NCBI RefSeq assembly: GCF_009728995.1
Contig: NZ_VTZW01000008.1
Location: forward strand, 248,001-312,000
DNA length: 64,000 bases
DNA from: Streptomonospora sp. PA3
GTDB taxonomy: Bacteria > Actinomycetota > Actinomycetes > Streptosporangiales > Streptosporangiaceae
Direction: 5' to 3'
Shown one piece after another: positions 54,263 through 64,000 of this stretch. Position 1 is the first letter of the stretch. Each line of letters starts with the position of its first letter. The notes under the pieces were generated by a model. That model saw nothing but the letters and a program-made list of their open reading frames with translations. It searched no databases and was not told the DNA's origin. The translations under genes and the position numbers were made by a program.

Positions 54263-54764
54263 CCCCGGGCCGGCCGCTTCCGCGAGCCGGACCGGCGCCG
54301 GCCCGATCCCCGCGTCCGCACAGCGGGCGGAGCCCGCCCGCCGCCGCAACGCCGGCAGACCCGCCGCGGAATACCGGTGAGTAACCGTGTTGGCATCGTC
54401 ACATTTCTTCACAGCACACGCGCCCGAGCGCCTCCGGCCGCGTCCCGCGGTGCGGGCCGCCGGGCCCGTCCGGTCGCGGCTTCGGCGCCTGCACGCTCAC
54501 CCGCCGCCGACCGCAGGCGACCCGGCACGGGCGGTACCGGCCGGAGCCCCGCCGGCGGCGCGAAGAGCGGTCCCGCCGCCATCGCCGCGCGCAGGCGCCG
54601 TTGCGGCCGCGCGCCCGCTCCCCCGCCCGCCCGCGCCCGCCGCCGCGCCCCCGCAGGAGTGCGCAGGCCTGCGGAACGCCCGCAACCGCCGATCCCCGGC
54701 ACATGGACGGCCACGCCGCGGGCGAGGTGCCCGGGGGCACGTCACAAGGGCTAGCATCGGGGGC
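54263..54764. other. Gene-free region upstream of pepA
   Basis: 502 very GC-rich bases in which I find no supportable gene. TAGCAT (54752-54757) ends 7 bases before the pepA GTG and is the likely leaderless -10 box. No -35 match stands out. Confidence 0.5.
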
Positions 54765-56282
54765 GTGAGCACGTCGTTGTCAGTTAATACGGAATCCCCC
54801 GCTTCGCTCGACGTCGACGCGGTGGTGGTCGGCTACCATTCCGCGGACGACGGCCCCCGGCCCGCCGCCGGTGCCGGCGCCGTCGACGCCGCCTTCCCGG
54901 GCAGCCTGGCCAAGACGCTGTCGCTGCTCGGGGCGACCGGTGCCGCCGAGGAGGTGCACAGGGTCCCCACGCAGGGCGCGCTGACCGCGCCGGTGGTGAT
55001 CGCGGTGGGCCTCGGCGCGCCGCCGGGCTCCGGCGAGGCGCTCGACCCCGATACCGTCGCCCGAGCCGCCGGCGCGGCCCTGCGCTCCCGCGGCTCGGCG
55101 CAGTCGCGCGTCGCCCTGGCCCTGCCCGCCGAGACCCCCGAACTCGTCCACGCGGCCGCGCTCGGTGCGCTGCTGGGCGACTACTCCTTCACCCGTTACC
55201 GCACCGCCGAGGACACCCGCACCCCCGCCACCGAGCTCATCGTCGCCAGTACCGCCGCAGGCGCCCGGGAGGCGGCCGAGCGCGCAAACGCCGTCGCCGC
55301 ATCCGTCGGCCTCGCCCGCGACCTGGTGAACACCTCCCCCGCCGACCTGGTGCCCGAGGACCTCGCCGGCATCGCCGCCGAAGTGGCCCGGGAGAACGGC
55401 CTGGGCGTGGAGGTGCTGGACGAGCACCAGCTGGCCGAGGGCGGCTACGGCGGCATCATCGGCGTGGGGCAGGGCTCGGACAACCCCCCGCGGCTGGTCC
55501 GCCTGGAGTACACCCACCCCGAGGCCGCCGGCACCGTCGCGTTCGTGGGCAAGGGCATCACGTTCGACTCCGGCGGGCTCTCGCTGAAGCCCGCCTCCTC
55601 CATGGACTGGATGAAGTCCGACATGGGCGGCGCGGCCGCGGTCCTGGGCGCGATGCGCGCCATCGCCCTGCTGCGTCCCTCGGTCAACGCCGTGGCCTAC
55701 CTCGCCATCGCCGAGAACATGCCCGGCGGCAGCGCCCAGCGCCCCTCGGACGTGCTGACCATCTACGGCGGCAAGACCGTGGAGGTCCTCAACACCGACG
55801 CCGAGGGCCGCCTGGTCATGGCCGACGCGCTGGTGCGCGCGCACGAGGACTCCCCCGACCTGATCGTGGACGTCGCCACCCTCACCGGAGCCCAGCTGGT
55901 CGCGCTGGGCACCCGTGTCTTCGCCGTCATGGCCAACGACGACCGGGTGCGCGAGGACGTCGTGGCCGCCGCCACCGCCGCCGGCGAGCAGGCCTGGCCG
56001 ATGCCGCTGCCCGAGGAGCTGCGCCAGGGCCTGGACTCCGCCGTCGCCGACATCGCCAACGTGGCCGGCGACCGCTGGGGCGGCATGCTGACCGCGGGCG
56101 TCTTCCTCAAGGAGTTCATCGCCGAAGGCGTGCAGTGGGCGCACCTGGACATCGCCGGCCCCGCGTTCAACCAGGGCGGGCCCTACGGCTACACCCCCAA
56201 GGGCGGCACCGGTGCCGCCACCCGCACGCTGGTGCGGGTCGCGGAGAGCATCGCGGAGAACCGCGCGGCGCGGGCGAGCTGA
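54765..56282 (+). CDS. pepA: Leucyl aminopeptidase (M17)
   Basis: A 505-residue hexameric di-zinc aminopeptidase. The M17 signature NTDAEGRLVMADALV is present, with KGITFDSGGLSLKPASSMDW and KSDMGGAAAVLGAM before it, giving the metal-binding Asp, Glu and Lys residues. The N-terminal 170 residues are the usual macro-like domain. GTG at 54765 is chosen from the leaderless -10 box 7 bases upstream. It corresponds to mycobacterial PepB (Rv2213, recalled). Confidence 0.94.
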   Translation: MSTSLSVNTESPASLDVDAVVVGYHSADDGPRPAAGAGAVDAAFPGSLAKTLSLLGATGAAEEVHRVPTQGALTAPVVIAVGLGAPPGSGEALDPDTVARAAGAALRSRGSAQSRVALALPAETPELVHAAALGALLGDYSFTRYRTAEDTRTPATELIVASTAAGAREAAERANAVAASVGLARDLVNTSPADLVPEDLAGIAAEVARENGLGVEVLDEHQLAEGGYGGIIGVGQGSDNPPRLVRLEYTHPEAAGTVAFVGKGITFDSGGLSLKPASSMDWMKSDMGGAAAVLGAMRAIALLRPSVNAVAYLAIAENMPGGSAQRPSDVLTIYGGKTVEVLNTDAEGRLVMADALVRAHEDSPDLIVDVATLTGAQLVALGTRVFAVMANDDRVREDVVAAATAAGEQAWPMPLPEELRQGLDSAVADIANVAGDRWGGMLTAGVFLKEFIAEGVQWAHLDIAGPAFNQGGPYGYTPKGGTGAATRTLVRVAESIAENRAARAS

Positions 56283-56420
56283 CGTGACGACCGCGAGCAG
56301 CGGGCGGCGGCGCGAGCGAGCGAGAACTGAATAGCGGCGGCCGGGCACACCCCGGCCCGGCCGCGCGGACGCGTCCGATCCAGACGAACATTCACATCCA
56401 CATCAAGGAGTGTCCTTCCC

Positions 56421-57797
56421 GTGAGTGAGAACGGCGGCACCTTCGACCTGGTGATCCTGGGAGCCGGCAGCGGTGGCTACGCCGCCGCCATCCGCGCCTC
56501 CGAGCTGGGCATGAAGGTCGCCCTGATCGAGAAGAACAAGCTCGGGGGCACCTGCCTGCACGTCGGCTGCATCCCCACCAAGGCGCTGCTGCACTCGGCC
56601 GAGGTCGCCGACGCCGCCCGCGACAGCGAGACCTTCGGCGTGAAGGCCAGCTTCGACGGCATCGACATGGCGGGCGTCAACGCCTACAAGGACAAGGTCG
56701 TCAACCGCATGTTCCGCGGGCTTACCGGCCTGATCAAGTCGCACGGCATCACCGTGGTCGAAGGCGAGGGGCGGCTGACCGGGCGCGACGAGGTCACCGT
56801 CGGCGACACCGTCTACAAGGGCACCAACATCCTGCTGGCCACCGGCTCGGCGCCCAAGACCCTGGGTCTGGACATCGACGGCCAGAAGGTCATCACCAGC
56901 GAGCAGGCCCTGACCATGGACCGCGTCCCCAAGTCGGTCGTGGTGCTGGGCGGCGGCGTCATCGGCGTCGAGTTCGCCAGCGTGTACCGCTCCTACGGCG
57001 CCGAGGTCACCATCGTCGAGGCGCTGCCGCACCTGCTCCCGCTGGAGGACGAGTCCACCTCCAAGCAGCTGGAGCGGGCGTTCCGCAAGCGCGGCATCAA
57101 GTACGAGCTGGCCACCCCGTTCGAGAGCGTCAAGACCACCGACTCCGGGGTCAGCGTCACCCTGCAGGGCGGCAAGTCGCTGGAGGCCGAGGTCCTGCTG
57201 GTGGCCATCGGCCGGGCGCCGGTCTCGGAGGGCCTGGGCTATGAGGACAACGGGATCCAGCTGGAGCGCGGCTTCGTCAAGGTCGACGAGAACCTGCACA
57301 CCGGCGTGGGCAACATCTACGCCGTGGGCGACCTCATCCCCACCCTGCAGCTGGCCCACGTCGGCTTCGCCGAGGGGATCTACGTGGCCGAGCAGATCGC
57401 CGGGCACAACCCGCCGGCCATCGACTACGACGGCGTCCCGCGCATCACCTACTCCGAGCCCGAGGTCGCCTCGGTGGGGCTGACCTCCGCGAAGGCCAAG
57501 GAGCGCGGCTACGACATCGTCGAGCTCGACTACAACCTCGGCGGCAACGGCAAGAGCCAGATCCTGCAGACGCAGGGCTCGGTGAAGGTCATCGCCCAGA
57601 AGGACGGGCCCGTCCTGGGCGTGCACATGATCGGCTCCCGCGTGGGCGAGCTGACCGCCGAAGGCCAGCTCATCTACAACTGGGAGGCGCTGCCCTCCGA
57701 GGTGGCCCAGCTGATCCACCCGCACCCGACCCAGTCGGAGGCGCTGGGCGAGGCGCACCTGGCACTGGCCGGGAAGCCGCTGCACGTCCACGAATGA
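56421..57797 (+). CDS. lpdA: Dihydrolipoyl dehydrogenase (E3)
   Basis: A 458-residue flavoprotein reoxidising dihydrolipoamide with NAD. FAD site: LVILGAGSGGYAAAIRASEL. Redox disulfide: GGTCLHVGCIPTKAL. NAD site: VVVLGGGVIGVEFASVYRS. Catalytic His-Glu at the end: HPHPTQSEAL. AAGGAG precedes the GTG. It sits directly before the E2 gene, with which it forms a functional pair, sharing one transcription unit by the 75-base spacing. Confidence 0.96.
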   Translation: MSENGGTFDLVILGAGSGGYAAAIRASELGMKVALIEKNKLGGTCLHVGCIPTKALLHSAEVADAARDSETFGVKASFDGIDMAGVNAYKDKVVNRMFRGLTGLIKSHGITVVEGEGRLTGRDEVTVGDTVYKGTNILLATGSAPKTLGLDIDGQKVITSEQALTMDRVPKSVVVLGGGVIGVEFASVYRSYGAEVTIVEALPHLLPLEDESTSKQLERAFRKRGIKYELATPFESVKTTDSGVSVTLQGGKSLEAEVLLVAIGRAPVSEGLGYEDNGIQLERGFVKVDENLHTGVGNIYAVGDLIPTLQLAHVGFAEGIYVAEQIAGHNPPAIDYDGVPRITYSEPEVASVGLTSAKAKERGYDIVELDYNLGGNGKSQILQTQGSVKVIAQKDGPVLGVHMIGSRVGELTAEGQLIYNWEALPSEVAQLIHPHPTQSEALGEAHLALAGKPLHVHE

Positions 57798-57872
57798 GAC
57801 GACCGCGGGGCGGGCAGGGGGCTCGCCCCGCTTTTCTTTCCCCGCGTTCCGCACGTCCATTTAAGAGGAACC

Positions 57873-59372
57873 ATGCCGACTTCCGTTTCAATGCCCGAGC
57901 TGGGCGAAAGCGTCACCGAGGGCACAGTCACCCAGTGGCTGAAGCAGGAGGGCGACACCGTCGAGGTCGACGAGCCCCTCCTGGAGGTCTCGACCGACAA
58001 GGTCGACACCGAGATCCCGTCCCCCGCGGCGGGGGTGCTGACCAAGATCCTCGTCGCCGAGGACGAGACCGTGGAGATCGGCGCGGAGATCGCGATCATC
58101 GGCGGGGAAGAGGAGGGCGCCGGCGAGGCCGCAGGCGAAAGCGCCACCGCGCGCCCGGCCGAGCCCGCGCCCGAGGAGCCCGCCTCCGATCCGGCCGAGA
58201 GCGCCGCACCCCAGGCGGAGGAGGCCGCACCGGAGCCGGCGCCCGAACCCGAGCCCGAGCCGGCACCCGAACCCGCCCCGCAGCCGGCGGCCGAGTCCAG
58301 CCCCCAGCCCGAGCCGCAGCGCTCCGCTCCGTCCGAACCCGCGGCCGCGCCGCGTCCCAGCCGCGAGGACGTCACCCCGCCGGTGGACGTCGAGACGCTG
58401 AGCGGCACCGGCCGCTCCGCGGGCACCGACGCCGTCACCGAGGCCTACGTGACACCGCTGGTGCGCAAGCTCGCCGCCCAGGAGGGGGTGGACCTCAACA
58501 CGGTGCAGGGCACCGGGGTGGGCGGCCGCATCCGCAAGCAGGACGTGCAGGAGGCCGCCCGCAAGCGCCGCGAGACCCCCGCCGGCGGCGGCACCGCCGC
58601 TCCGGCGCCCGCGCGCACCGCCCGCGCCGCGACCGCCGACACCAGGCTCCGCGGCACCACCGAGACCATGTCGCGGCTGCGCCAGACCATCGCCGACCAG
58701 ATGGCCGAGTCGCTGCGGATCTCGGCCGAGGTCACCCAGGTCGTCGAGGTCGACATGACCGGGGTCGCCCGACTGCGTGAACACGCCGCGCCGCAGTTCC
58801 AGGAGCGCGAAGGCGTGGAGTTGGGCTTCTTCCCGTTCATCGCGCTGGCCACCGTCGAGGCGCTCAAGGCCCACCCCAAGCTCAACGCCGTCATCGACAG
58901 CAGCACCTACGAGGTCACCTACCACAGCATCGAGAACCTCGGCATCTCCGTCGACACCGATCCGGGGCTGCTCGTGCCCGTCATCAAGGACGCCGGCGAC
59001 CTCAACCTGGGCGGACTGGCGCGCAAGATCGCCGACCTCAGCGAGCGTGCGCACACGGGCAGCCTGAACCCCGACGAACTGAGCGGCGGCACCTTCACCC
59101 TGGCCGACACCGGAGAGGTGGGCGCGCTGTTCAACACGCCCATCATCAACCAGCCCCAGGTGGGCATCCTCAGCACCGGCGCCGTCGTCAAGCGCCCGGT
59201 GGTGGTCGACGACCCCGAGCTGGGCGAGGTCATCGCGGTCCGGTCGATGATGTACATGGCGCTGACCCACGACCACCGCCTCATCGACAGCGCCGATGCG
59301 GCCCGGTTCCTCCAGGACATCCGCGAGCGCCTCGAAGAGGGCGCGTTCGAGGCCGAGGTGGGCCTGGCATAG
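57873..59372 (+). CDS. 2-oxoacid dehydrogenase E2 acyltransferase (succinyl/acetyl)
   Basis: A 499-residue E2. One lipoyl domain ([15 protein letters not shown] holds the lipoylated lysine, residue about 43), a Glu/Pro/Ala low-complexity linker, a peripheral-subunit-binding domain ([20 protein letters not shown]), and the catalytic core. The active site reads [16 protein letters not shown]: the histidine and aspartate are kept, but the usual glycine of HRxxDG is serine (S473). It is named sucB or dlaT in relatives; acyl specificity cannot be decided. Genes for lipoate attachment (lipB, lipA) follow shortly. Confidence 0.94.
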   Translation: MPTSVSMPELGESVTEGTVTQWLKQEGDTVEVDEPLLEVSTDKVDTEIPSPAAGVLTKILVAEDETVEIGAEIAIIGGEEEGAGEAAGESATARPAEPAPEEPASDPAESAAPQAEEAAPEPAPEPEPEPAPEPAPQPAAESSPQPEPQRSAPSEPAAAPRPSREDVTPPVDVETLSGTGRSAGTDAVTEAYVTPLVRKLAAQEGVDLNTVQGTGVGGRIRKQDVQEAARKRRETPAGGGTAAPAPARTARAATADTRLRGTTETMSRLRQTIADQMAESLRISAEVTQVVEVDMTGVARLREHAAPQFQEREGVELGFFPFIALATVEALKAHPKLNAVIDSSTYEVTYHSIENLGISVDTDPGLLVPVIKDAGDLNLGGLARKIADLSERAHTGSLNPDELSGGTFTLADTGEVGALFNTPIINQPQVGILSTGAVVKRPVVVDDPELGEVIAVRSMMYMALTHDHRLIDSADAARFLQDIRERLEEGAFEAEVGLA

Positions 59373-59394
59373 CCCCGAACCCCCGGAAGCGGAA

Positions 59395-59431
59395 CGGGGC
59401 GGCACCCGGTCCCGGGTGCCGCCCCGCTTTT
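59395..59431 (+). terminator. Intrinsic terminator after the E2 gene
   Basis: CGGGGCGGCACCCGG (59395-59409) pairs perfectly with CCGGGTGCCGCCCCG (59412-59426), followed by CTTTT, 22 bases past the stop codon. The remaining 323-base gap up to the SDR gene holds no gene. Confidence 0.85.
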
Positions 59432-59695
59432 ACCCCACCATTCACCATCCCCCTGGTGATCCCCATCACCAAAGGTCTGCGCCGGCGGCACCCCGCGCGG
59501 GGCACCGCCCGATCGCGGGACTCGCCGGTTACGTTGAGTCCCGCGATACTGACACTACGGTATTGCCCCGGGCGAGTGGTCGCAGCCGTTTGGCGGAAAC
59601 CGGCCAATCGAATCGTGCGCCGGAGCCGCCACCCGCCGCGCCCGGACCCTGGCGCGCGAGGTGTTCCGCACGCTCGTCCGGATAGGCTCGCCACC

Positions 59696-60583
59696 ATGCG
59701 AGTCGCGATAACCGGAGCCTCGGGACTCATCGGCGGCGCCCTGGCCCGCTCCCTGACCGAGGACGGCCACGAGGTGCTGCGCATGGTGCGGCGCCCCGCG
59801 CGCGACGCCGCCGAGGTCTGCTGGGAGCCCGGCGGCCGCGTGGACACCGACCGCCTCGCCGGTGCGGACGCCGTGGTGCACCTGGCCGGCGCGCCGCTGG
59901 GCCCCGCGCGCTGGACGCGCCGCTACAAGCGCACGCTGCGCGAGAGCCGCATCCGCGGCACCCGCACGCTCGCCGCCGCCCTGGCCGCCATGGAGTCGCC
60001 GCCGCCCCGGCTGGTCTCGGGCTCGGCGGTCGGGTTCTACGGCGACACCGGAACCCGGCCCACCGGGGAGGACGGCCCGCGCGGCCGCGGCTTCCTGGCC
60101 GAGCTGGTCGCCGACTGGGAGGCGGCGACCGCGCCCGCCGAGGAGGCGGGCGTCTCGGTGGCGCACGCCCGCTCGGGCGTGGTCCTGGCGCGCTCGGGCG
60201 GCCTGCTGGGCACGCTCCTGCCGCTGTTCCGGCTGGGGCTGGGCGGGCGGCTGGGCAGCGGCCGGCAGTACGTCTCGTGGATCGCGCTGGCCGACGAGGT
60301 GGGGGCACTGCGGTTCCTGCTGGAGCGGCCCGACGTGGCCGGCCCGGTGAACCTGGTCGCGCCCGAGCCGGTGACCAACGCCGCCTACACCGCGCAGGTG
60401 GCGCGGGCGGTGCGCCGCCCCGCCGTGCTGGCGGTGCCGGGTTTCGCGATGCGCGCGGCGCTGGGCGGTTTCGCCGACGAGGCCGCGCTCGTCAGCCAGC
60501 GGGCCGTGCCCGAACGCCTGCTGGAGGCCGGTTATTCCTTCCGGTTCCCGAGCCTGCCCGGTGCCCTATCCGACATCGTCTGA
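59696..60583 (+). CDS. TIGR01777-family NAD(P)-binding epimerase-like protein
   Basis: A 295-residue extended SDR protein. The Rossmann motif is [36 protein letters not shown] and the [11 protein letters not shown] segment are typical of the family (YfcH-like). The C-terminus has [20 protein letters not shown] and [19 protein letters not shown]. Substrate unknown. The ATG lies 7 bases after TAGGCT. It corresponds to Rv2216 between E2 and lipB in mycobacteria (recalled). Confidence 0.92.
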   Translation: MRVAITGASGLIGGALARSLTEDGHEVLRMVRRPARDAAEVCWEPGGRVDTDRLAGADAVVHLAGAPLGPARWTRRYKRTLRESRIRGTRTLAAALAAMESPPPRLVSGSAVGFYGDTGTRPTGEDGPRGRGFLAELVADWEAATAPAEEAGVSVAHARSGVVLARSGGLLGTLLPLFRLGLGGRLGSGRQYVSWIALADEVGALRFLLERPDVAGPVNLVAPEPVTNAAYTAQVARAVRRPAVLAVPGFAMRAALGGFADEAALVSQRAVPERLLEAGYSFRFPSLPGALSDIV

Positions 60584-60611
60584 GTTCGGCCCGGGGCATA
60601 TGGTGGGATCT

Positions 60612-61322
60612 ATGAGCGAGCTCGTCTTCGTCCGCCTCGCCGACGCCCCCGTCCCCTACCACGAGGGCTGGGACCTGCAGAAGCGGGTGCACGCCGACCG
60701 CGTCGCCGACCGCGTTCCCGACACCGTGCTGGTGCTGGAGCACGAGCCGGTCTACACGGCGGGCAAGCGCACCGGCCCCTGGGACCGGCCGCTGACCGAT
60801 CCGGGCGCACCCGTCGTCGACATCGACCGCGGCGGCAAGATCACCTGGCACGGTCCCGGCCAGGCCACGGTCTACCCGATCGTGCGCCTGCCCGACCCGA
60901 TCGACGTGGTCGGCTACGTGCGGATGCTGGAGGAGGCGCTCATCCGCGCGATCGCCGAGTTCGGGCTGGTCGGCACGCGGGTCGAGGGCCGCACCGGCGT
61001 CTGGCTGGCGGCCGATCCCGCCCGCGGTCTGCCTGAACGCAAGATCGCCGCCATCGGCTGCCGGATCGCCCGCGGGGTCGGCATGCACGGGTTCGCGCTG
61101 AACTGCGACAACGACCTCTCCTGGTTCGACCGGATCGTGCCCTGCGGCATCACCGACGCCGGGGTCACCTCGCTCTCCGCCGAACTGGGCCGCGACGTCG
61201 CCGTCGCCGAAGCCGTCCCCGCCGTCGAGCGCCACTTGGCCGCGGTCCTGGGCGCCACGGGCTACCGCCACGTGGACCAGGCGCCCGAGCCGGTCCGCGA
61301 GGCGGAGCCGGCCGGCGCCTGA
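60612..61322 (+). CDS. lipB: Lipoyl(octanoyl) transferase
   Basis: A 236-residue enzyme moving octanoate from acyl carrier protein to E2 lysines. Motifs: [18 protein letters not shown], the catalytic lysine in [20 protein letters not shown], and the acyl-thioester cysteine in [14 protein letters not shown]. The ATG is 7 bases after TATGGT, with no ribosome site, so it is likely leaderless. lipA follows 57 bases later. Confidence 0.96.
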   Translation: MSELVFVRLADAPVPYHEGWDLQKRVHADRVADRVPDTVLVLEHEPVYTAGKRTGPWDRPLTDPGAPVVDIDRGGKITWHGPGQATVYPIVRLPDPIDVVGYVRMLEEALIRAIAEFGLVGTRVEGRTGVWLAADPARGLPERKIAAIGCRIARGVGMHGFALNCDNDLSWFDRIVPCGITDAGVTSLSAELGRDVAVAEAVPAVERHLAAVLGATGYRHVDQAPEPVREAEPAGA

Positions 61323-61379
61323 GGGCGCCCCGCCGCACACCGAATCCCCACAAGGGAAGCAGGAAAGGAAGGGTCCGCG

Positions 61380-62321
61380 TTGACCGTCGCTCCTGAGGGC
61401 CGCAAGCTGCTGCGGGTCGAGGCCCGCAACAGCGAGACGCCCATCGAGAGGAAGCCGCCCTGGATCAAGATCAAGGCGAAGATGGGGCCGGAGTACTCCG
61501 AGCTGCACTCCTTGGTCAAGCGCGAAGGCCTGCACACGGTCTGCCAGGAGGCCGGCTGCCCCAACATCTACGAGTGCTGGGAGGACCGCGAGGCCACGTT
61601 CCTCATCGGCGGCGACCAGTGCACGCGGCGGTGCGACTTCTGCCAGATCGCCACGGGCAAGCCCAGCCCGCTGGACCGCATGGAGCCCACCAAGGTCGCC
61701 GAGTCGGTCCGCAAGATGGAGCTGCGCTACGCCACGGTCACCGGTGTGGCACGCGACGACCTCGACGACGGCGGGGCCTGGCTCTACGCCGAGACCGTCC
61801 GCAAGATCCACGAGCTCAACCCGGGCACGGGCGTCGAGGTGCTGATCCCCGACTTCAACGCCGACCCCGATCAGCTCGCCGAGGTGTTCGGCTCCCGGCC
61901 GGAGGTGCTGGCGCACAACATCGAGACCGTGCCGCGCATCTTCAAGCGGATCCGCCCGGGCTTCCGCTACGAGCGCTCCCTGGAGGTCATCAGCAAGGCG
62001 CGCGCCGACGGGCTGGTCACCAAGTCCAACCTGATCCTGGGCATGGGCGAGGAGCGCGCCGAGATCAGCCAGGCGATGCGCGACCTGCACGAGGCCGGCT
62101 GCGACCTGCTGACCATCACCCAGTACCTGCGGCCCTCCAAGCTGCACCACCCCATCGACCGCTGGGTCAAGCCCGAGGAGTTCGTCGAGCTGTCGGCCGA
62201 GGCCGAGGAGATCGGGTTCGCGGGGGTCATGTCGGGGCCGCTGGTGCGCTCCTCCTACCGCGCCGGCCGCCTGTACCAGCAGGCCGCCGAGAAGCGCGAG
62301 CGGATCGCCGCGGGCCGCTGA
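61380..62321 (+). CDS. lipA: Lipoyl synthase (radical SAM)
   Basis: A 313-residue radical SAM enzyme inserting two sulfurs into octanoyl-E2. Auxiliary cluster: [17 protein letters not shown] cluster: [13 protein letters not shown]. The C-terminal RSSYRAG serine is also present. TTG at 61380 is the start, with GGAAGG upstream; the next in-frame ATG would remove conserved N-terminal residues. Confidence 0.96.
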   Translation: MTVAPEGRKLLRVEARNSETPIERKPPWIKIKAKMGPEYSELHSLVKREGLHTVCQEAGCPNIYECWEDREATFLIGGDQCTRRCDFCQIATGKPSPLDRMEPTKVAESVRKMELRYATVTGVARDDLDDGGAWLYAETVRKIHELNPGTGVEVLIPDFNADPDQLAEVFGSRPEVLAHNIETVPRIFKRIRPGFRYERSLEVISKARADGLVTKSNLILGMGEERAEISQAMRDLHEAGCDLLTITQYLRPSKLHHPIDRWVKPEEFVELSAEAEEIGFAGVMSGPLVRSSYRAGRLYQQAAEKRERIAAGR

Positions 62322-62398
62322 GCCCTGGAGCCCCGCCGCGGCGCCGCGAGGCCCGTGCGGGGCCGGTTGCGGGCTCGGGCGGACAACGTAACCAAGCT

Positions 62399-62426
62399 GA
62401 GACGGCGGTCGCGGGGCCGCCGTCTC
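62399..62426 (+). terminator. Candidate terminator after lipA
   Basis: GAGACGGCGG (62399-62408) pairs perfectly with CCGCCGTCTC (62417-62426) around an 8-base loop, 78 bases past the lipA stop. The remaining gap to 62650 holds nothing else I can identify. Confidence 0.6.
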
Positions 62427-62650
62427 CCGTCCGCTCGCCCCCGGCCCATATCCTGTGAAAAGGGCGGGGCCAGTCACCGCCCGCCCGGTCCAGGCGGCCG
62501 GCGGCGCCCCGCACCGGCCAGACGAGCGGCGGCGCGCGCCCGAGGCGACCGGGGCGCGGCCCGAAGAGCAGGGTTCGACCGATAGGAGGACGGGCAGGAG
62601 AGGGGTTACTCCCGTCGGTGCACCACCGGTGCACCCTGCCTGGAAAGACA

Positions 62651-63397
62651 ATGGCGAAGAAGCCCAAGGACACCAAGGCCCCCGCGGCCCCGGCAGCCGG
62701 CGCCACGGGCCAGAACGGCACGCAGAAGCAGCCCGGCAGGCTCAAGCAGTTCGGCATGGTCGTCCGGGTGGTGCACCGGCAGAGCCCGCGCACCATCCCC
62801 ATCGCGGTCGGGATCTTCCTGGCGGTGGCTGCGCTGGCCGTGGTCGGCGGCATCGTCTTCGGCGGGTGGCTGTACTGGGGCCCGCTCGGCTTCGGGGTGG
62901 CGTTCCTGGCCGGCTTCTTCTACTTCACCCGCGCCACGCAGCGCCTCCAGTACCAGATGCTGGAGGGCCAGCTCGGCGCCGCGATGGCGGTGCTGGACAA
63001 CATGCGCGGCGACTGGACCAGTGAGCCGGGCGTGAACGCCAACCGGCAGATGGACGTCGTCCACCGCGCGGTGGGGCGCCCCGGCGTGGTGCTGGTCGGC
63101 GAGGGCGAGCCCGCGCGGCTGAAGGGGCTGATCGCCGCCGAGAAGAAGAAGGTGGCGCGGGTGGCCTACAACACGCCCATCTACGACGTGCAGGTCGGCA
63201 ACGGCGAGAACCAGGTGCCGATCTCGCGGCTGCAGCGAGAGCTGGTCCGCCTGCCCCGCAACCTGGACAAGGGCGAGGTCGCCGAGCTGCGCTACCGGCT
63301 CAAGGCGCTGCCCGCGGGGATGCAGATGCCCAAGGGCCCCATGCCCAAGGGCGCGAAGATGCCGAAGGTCCCCAAGTCGCCGGGCGGCGGCCGCTGA
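62651..63397 (+). CDS. DUF4191 membrane protein
   Basis: A 248-residue actinobacterial membrane protein, equivalent in position to Rv2219. Two helices (IPIAVGIFLAVAALAVVGGI and LYWGPLGFGVAFLAGFFYF) are followed by RLQYQMLEGQLGAAMAVLDN and a soluble domain (DVVHRAVGRPGVVLVGEGEP). The tail repeats MPKGP-type motifs (MQMPKGPMPKGAKMPKVPK). Function unknown. ATG at 62651 follows GGAAAG. Confidence 0.9.
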   Translation: MAKKPKDTKAPAAPAAGATGQNGTQKQPGRLKQFGMVVRVVHRQSPRTIPIAVGIFLAVAALAVVGGIVFGGWLYWGPLGFGVAFLAGFFYFTRATQRLQYQMLEGQLGAAMAVLDNMRGDWTSEPGVNANRQMDVVHRAVGRPGVVLVGEGEPARLKGLIAAEKKKVARVAYNTPIYDVQVGNGENQVPISRLQRELVRLPRNLDKGEVAELRYRLKALPAGMQMPKGPMPKGAKMPKVPKSPGGGR

Positions 63398-63490
63398 GGA
63401 CCCGCCGGGCGCGGGAGCCGGGCCCGGCGGCGCCGTGCGGCGGGCCGGCGCGATCGGACGGGGCCCCGCGGCGCGCCCGGATGCGGACGG

Positions 63491-63937
63491 TCACATCCGC
63501 CGGGTGATGGTGCCGGCGGCGCGGTCGTGCAGGCCGCGGTGGTCGCGGTCGTAGACCACCGCCGGGATCACCAGGCACAGCAGGACGGTGCGCACCACCA
63601 TCGCGACCGGCCACGGCAGCGGGCGCTCGCCGGTGGAGGCGACCTCGATGCCCACCATCCGCTTGCCCAGCGTGGTGCCGAACACCGACAGCATCAGCGC
63701 GGTGTAGACGGCGAACAGCAGCAGCGCCGCGCCGGAGGTGAAGGTCGTGGCCGCGGGATCCTCGCCGGGCCCGCCGGTGACAGCCGAGGCCACCAGGGCG
63801 CACATCAGCCAGTCGAGGAACAGGCCCGCCAGCCGCCTGCCCAGGCCCGGTACCGATCCCGGCCCGTGCTCGGGCATGCCCAGCCGACTGCCGCGGTGGT
63901 GGAACTGCGCCTGCTCGGCGCCTTCGGTGTTGGCCAT
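63491..63937 (-). CDS. RDD family membrane protein
   Basis: A 148-residue protein with the RDD core: RRLAGLFLDWLMCALVA (first R and D), TTLGKRMVGIEVAS and YDRDHRGLHDRAAGTI. Three membrane helices. Function is unknown; some RDD proteins act in ion transport. It is convergent with DUF4191. In mycobacteria the glnA1 gene follows, beyond this window. Confidence 0.9.
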   Translation of the reverse strand: MANTEGAEQAQFHHRGSRLGMPEHGPGSVPGLGRRLAGLFLDWLMCALVASAVTGGPGEDPAATTFTSGAALLLFAVYTALMLSVFGTTLGKRMVGIEVASTGERPLPWPVAMVVRTVLLCLVIPAVVYDRDHRGLHDRAAGTITRRM

Positions 63938-64000
63938 GGAACAACGCTATCGGGTCACTCGTTTTTCCCGCGGGTGTGCGGGGCGGCTCCGGCCGGGCCG

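Noticed and set aside
1-64000. CRISPR array, tRNA or rRNA genes, insertion sequences, integrases
   Set aside because: No direct-repeat/spacer pattern, no cloverleaf or ribosomal RNA sequence, and no transposase or integrase motifs were recognised; a tRNAscan and covariance-model search would be the decisive check.

Overview
The window is chromosomal DNA of a very high-GC actinobacterium. Codon usage is strongly GC3-biased, and the gene content (phosphatidylinositol mannosyltransferase, actinobacterial cytochrome bcc/aa3 genes, XRE/DUF397 pair, PspA/PspAA/PspAB, iron-box operator, leaderless GTG/ATG genes) is typical of the phylum. Genes and order outside one block follow Mycobacterium tuberculosis Rv2187 to Rv2219A from memory: fadD15, pimB, NlpC/P60, DEDDh/GIY-YIG nuclease, trpD, ctaE-qcrCAB, ctaC/ctaF, adoK, HesB, glycerate kinase, DUF3043, cobU/cobS, pepA, E2, SDR, lipB, lipA, DUF4191, RDD. 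The lack of mycobacterium-specific genes and the general style suggest a Nocardiopsaceae or Streptosporangiales-type organism, but the sequence does not settle the genus.

Layout. 1-9.9 kb: end of an acyl-CoA synthetase, PimB-type mannosyltransferase, a maleylpyruvate-isomerase-like remnant, two paralogous secreted NlpC/P60 hydrolases, a NYN-domain nuclease, a DEDDh/GIY-YIG nuclease, a rhomboid protease and a stand-alone AsnC ligand-binding domain. 10.1-28.7 kb: an accessory defence island inserted where M. tuberculosis has Rv2191 directly next to trpD. 28.8-41 kb: small membrane protein, trpD, a receiver-domain protein, ctaE-qcrC-qcrA-qcrB, and convergently an L,D-transpeptidase and ctaC-ctaD-ctaF. 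41-51.9 kb: TusA-like protein, rpsD, an iron-box-controlled DUF2470 protein, adoK, HesB/IscA, glycerate kinase, and the pspA-pspAA-htpX-pspAB membrane-stress set. 52-64 kb: cobU, cobS, aminopeptidase, lpdA, the 2-oxoacid dehydrogenase E2 and its lipoylation genes lipB-lipA, then DUF4191 and RDD membrane proteins.

The island has two halves on the plus strand: an SNF2/DUF3883 helicase translationally coupled to a DUF1156 adenine methylase (10.1-16.5 kb), and a HEPN-DUF499 ATPase followed by a DUF262/HNH protein (23.3-28.7 kb). Between them lie 6.8 kb of mostly minus-strand genes: an XRE/DUF397 pair, a predicted QxK nuclease, and a tightly overlapping operon encoding a 14-residue Gly/Asp peptide, a protein-isoaspartate-methyltransferase-like enzyme, a gluzincin-type metallopeptidase and a two-helix membrane protein. 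The DUF1156/DUF499/helicase combination is of the kind associated with anti-phage DNA-modification systems. The peptide-methyltransferase-peptidase-membrane operon is unlike anything I can name and is the best candidate for an undescribed system. The DUF1156 gene is itself a base-composition mosaic, with an AT-rich central kilobase, which suggests recombination of its target-recognition part.
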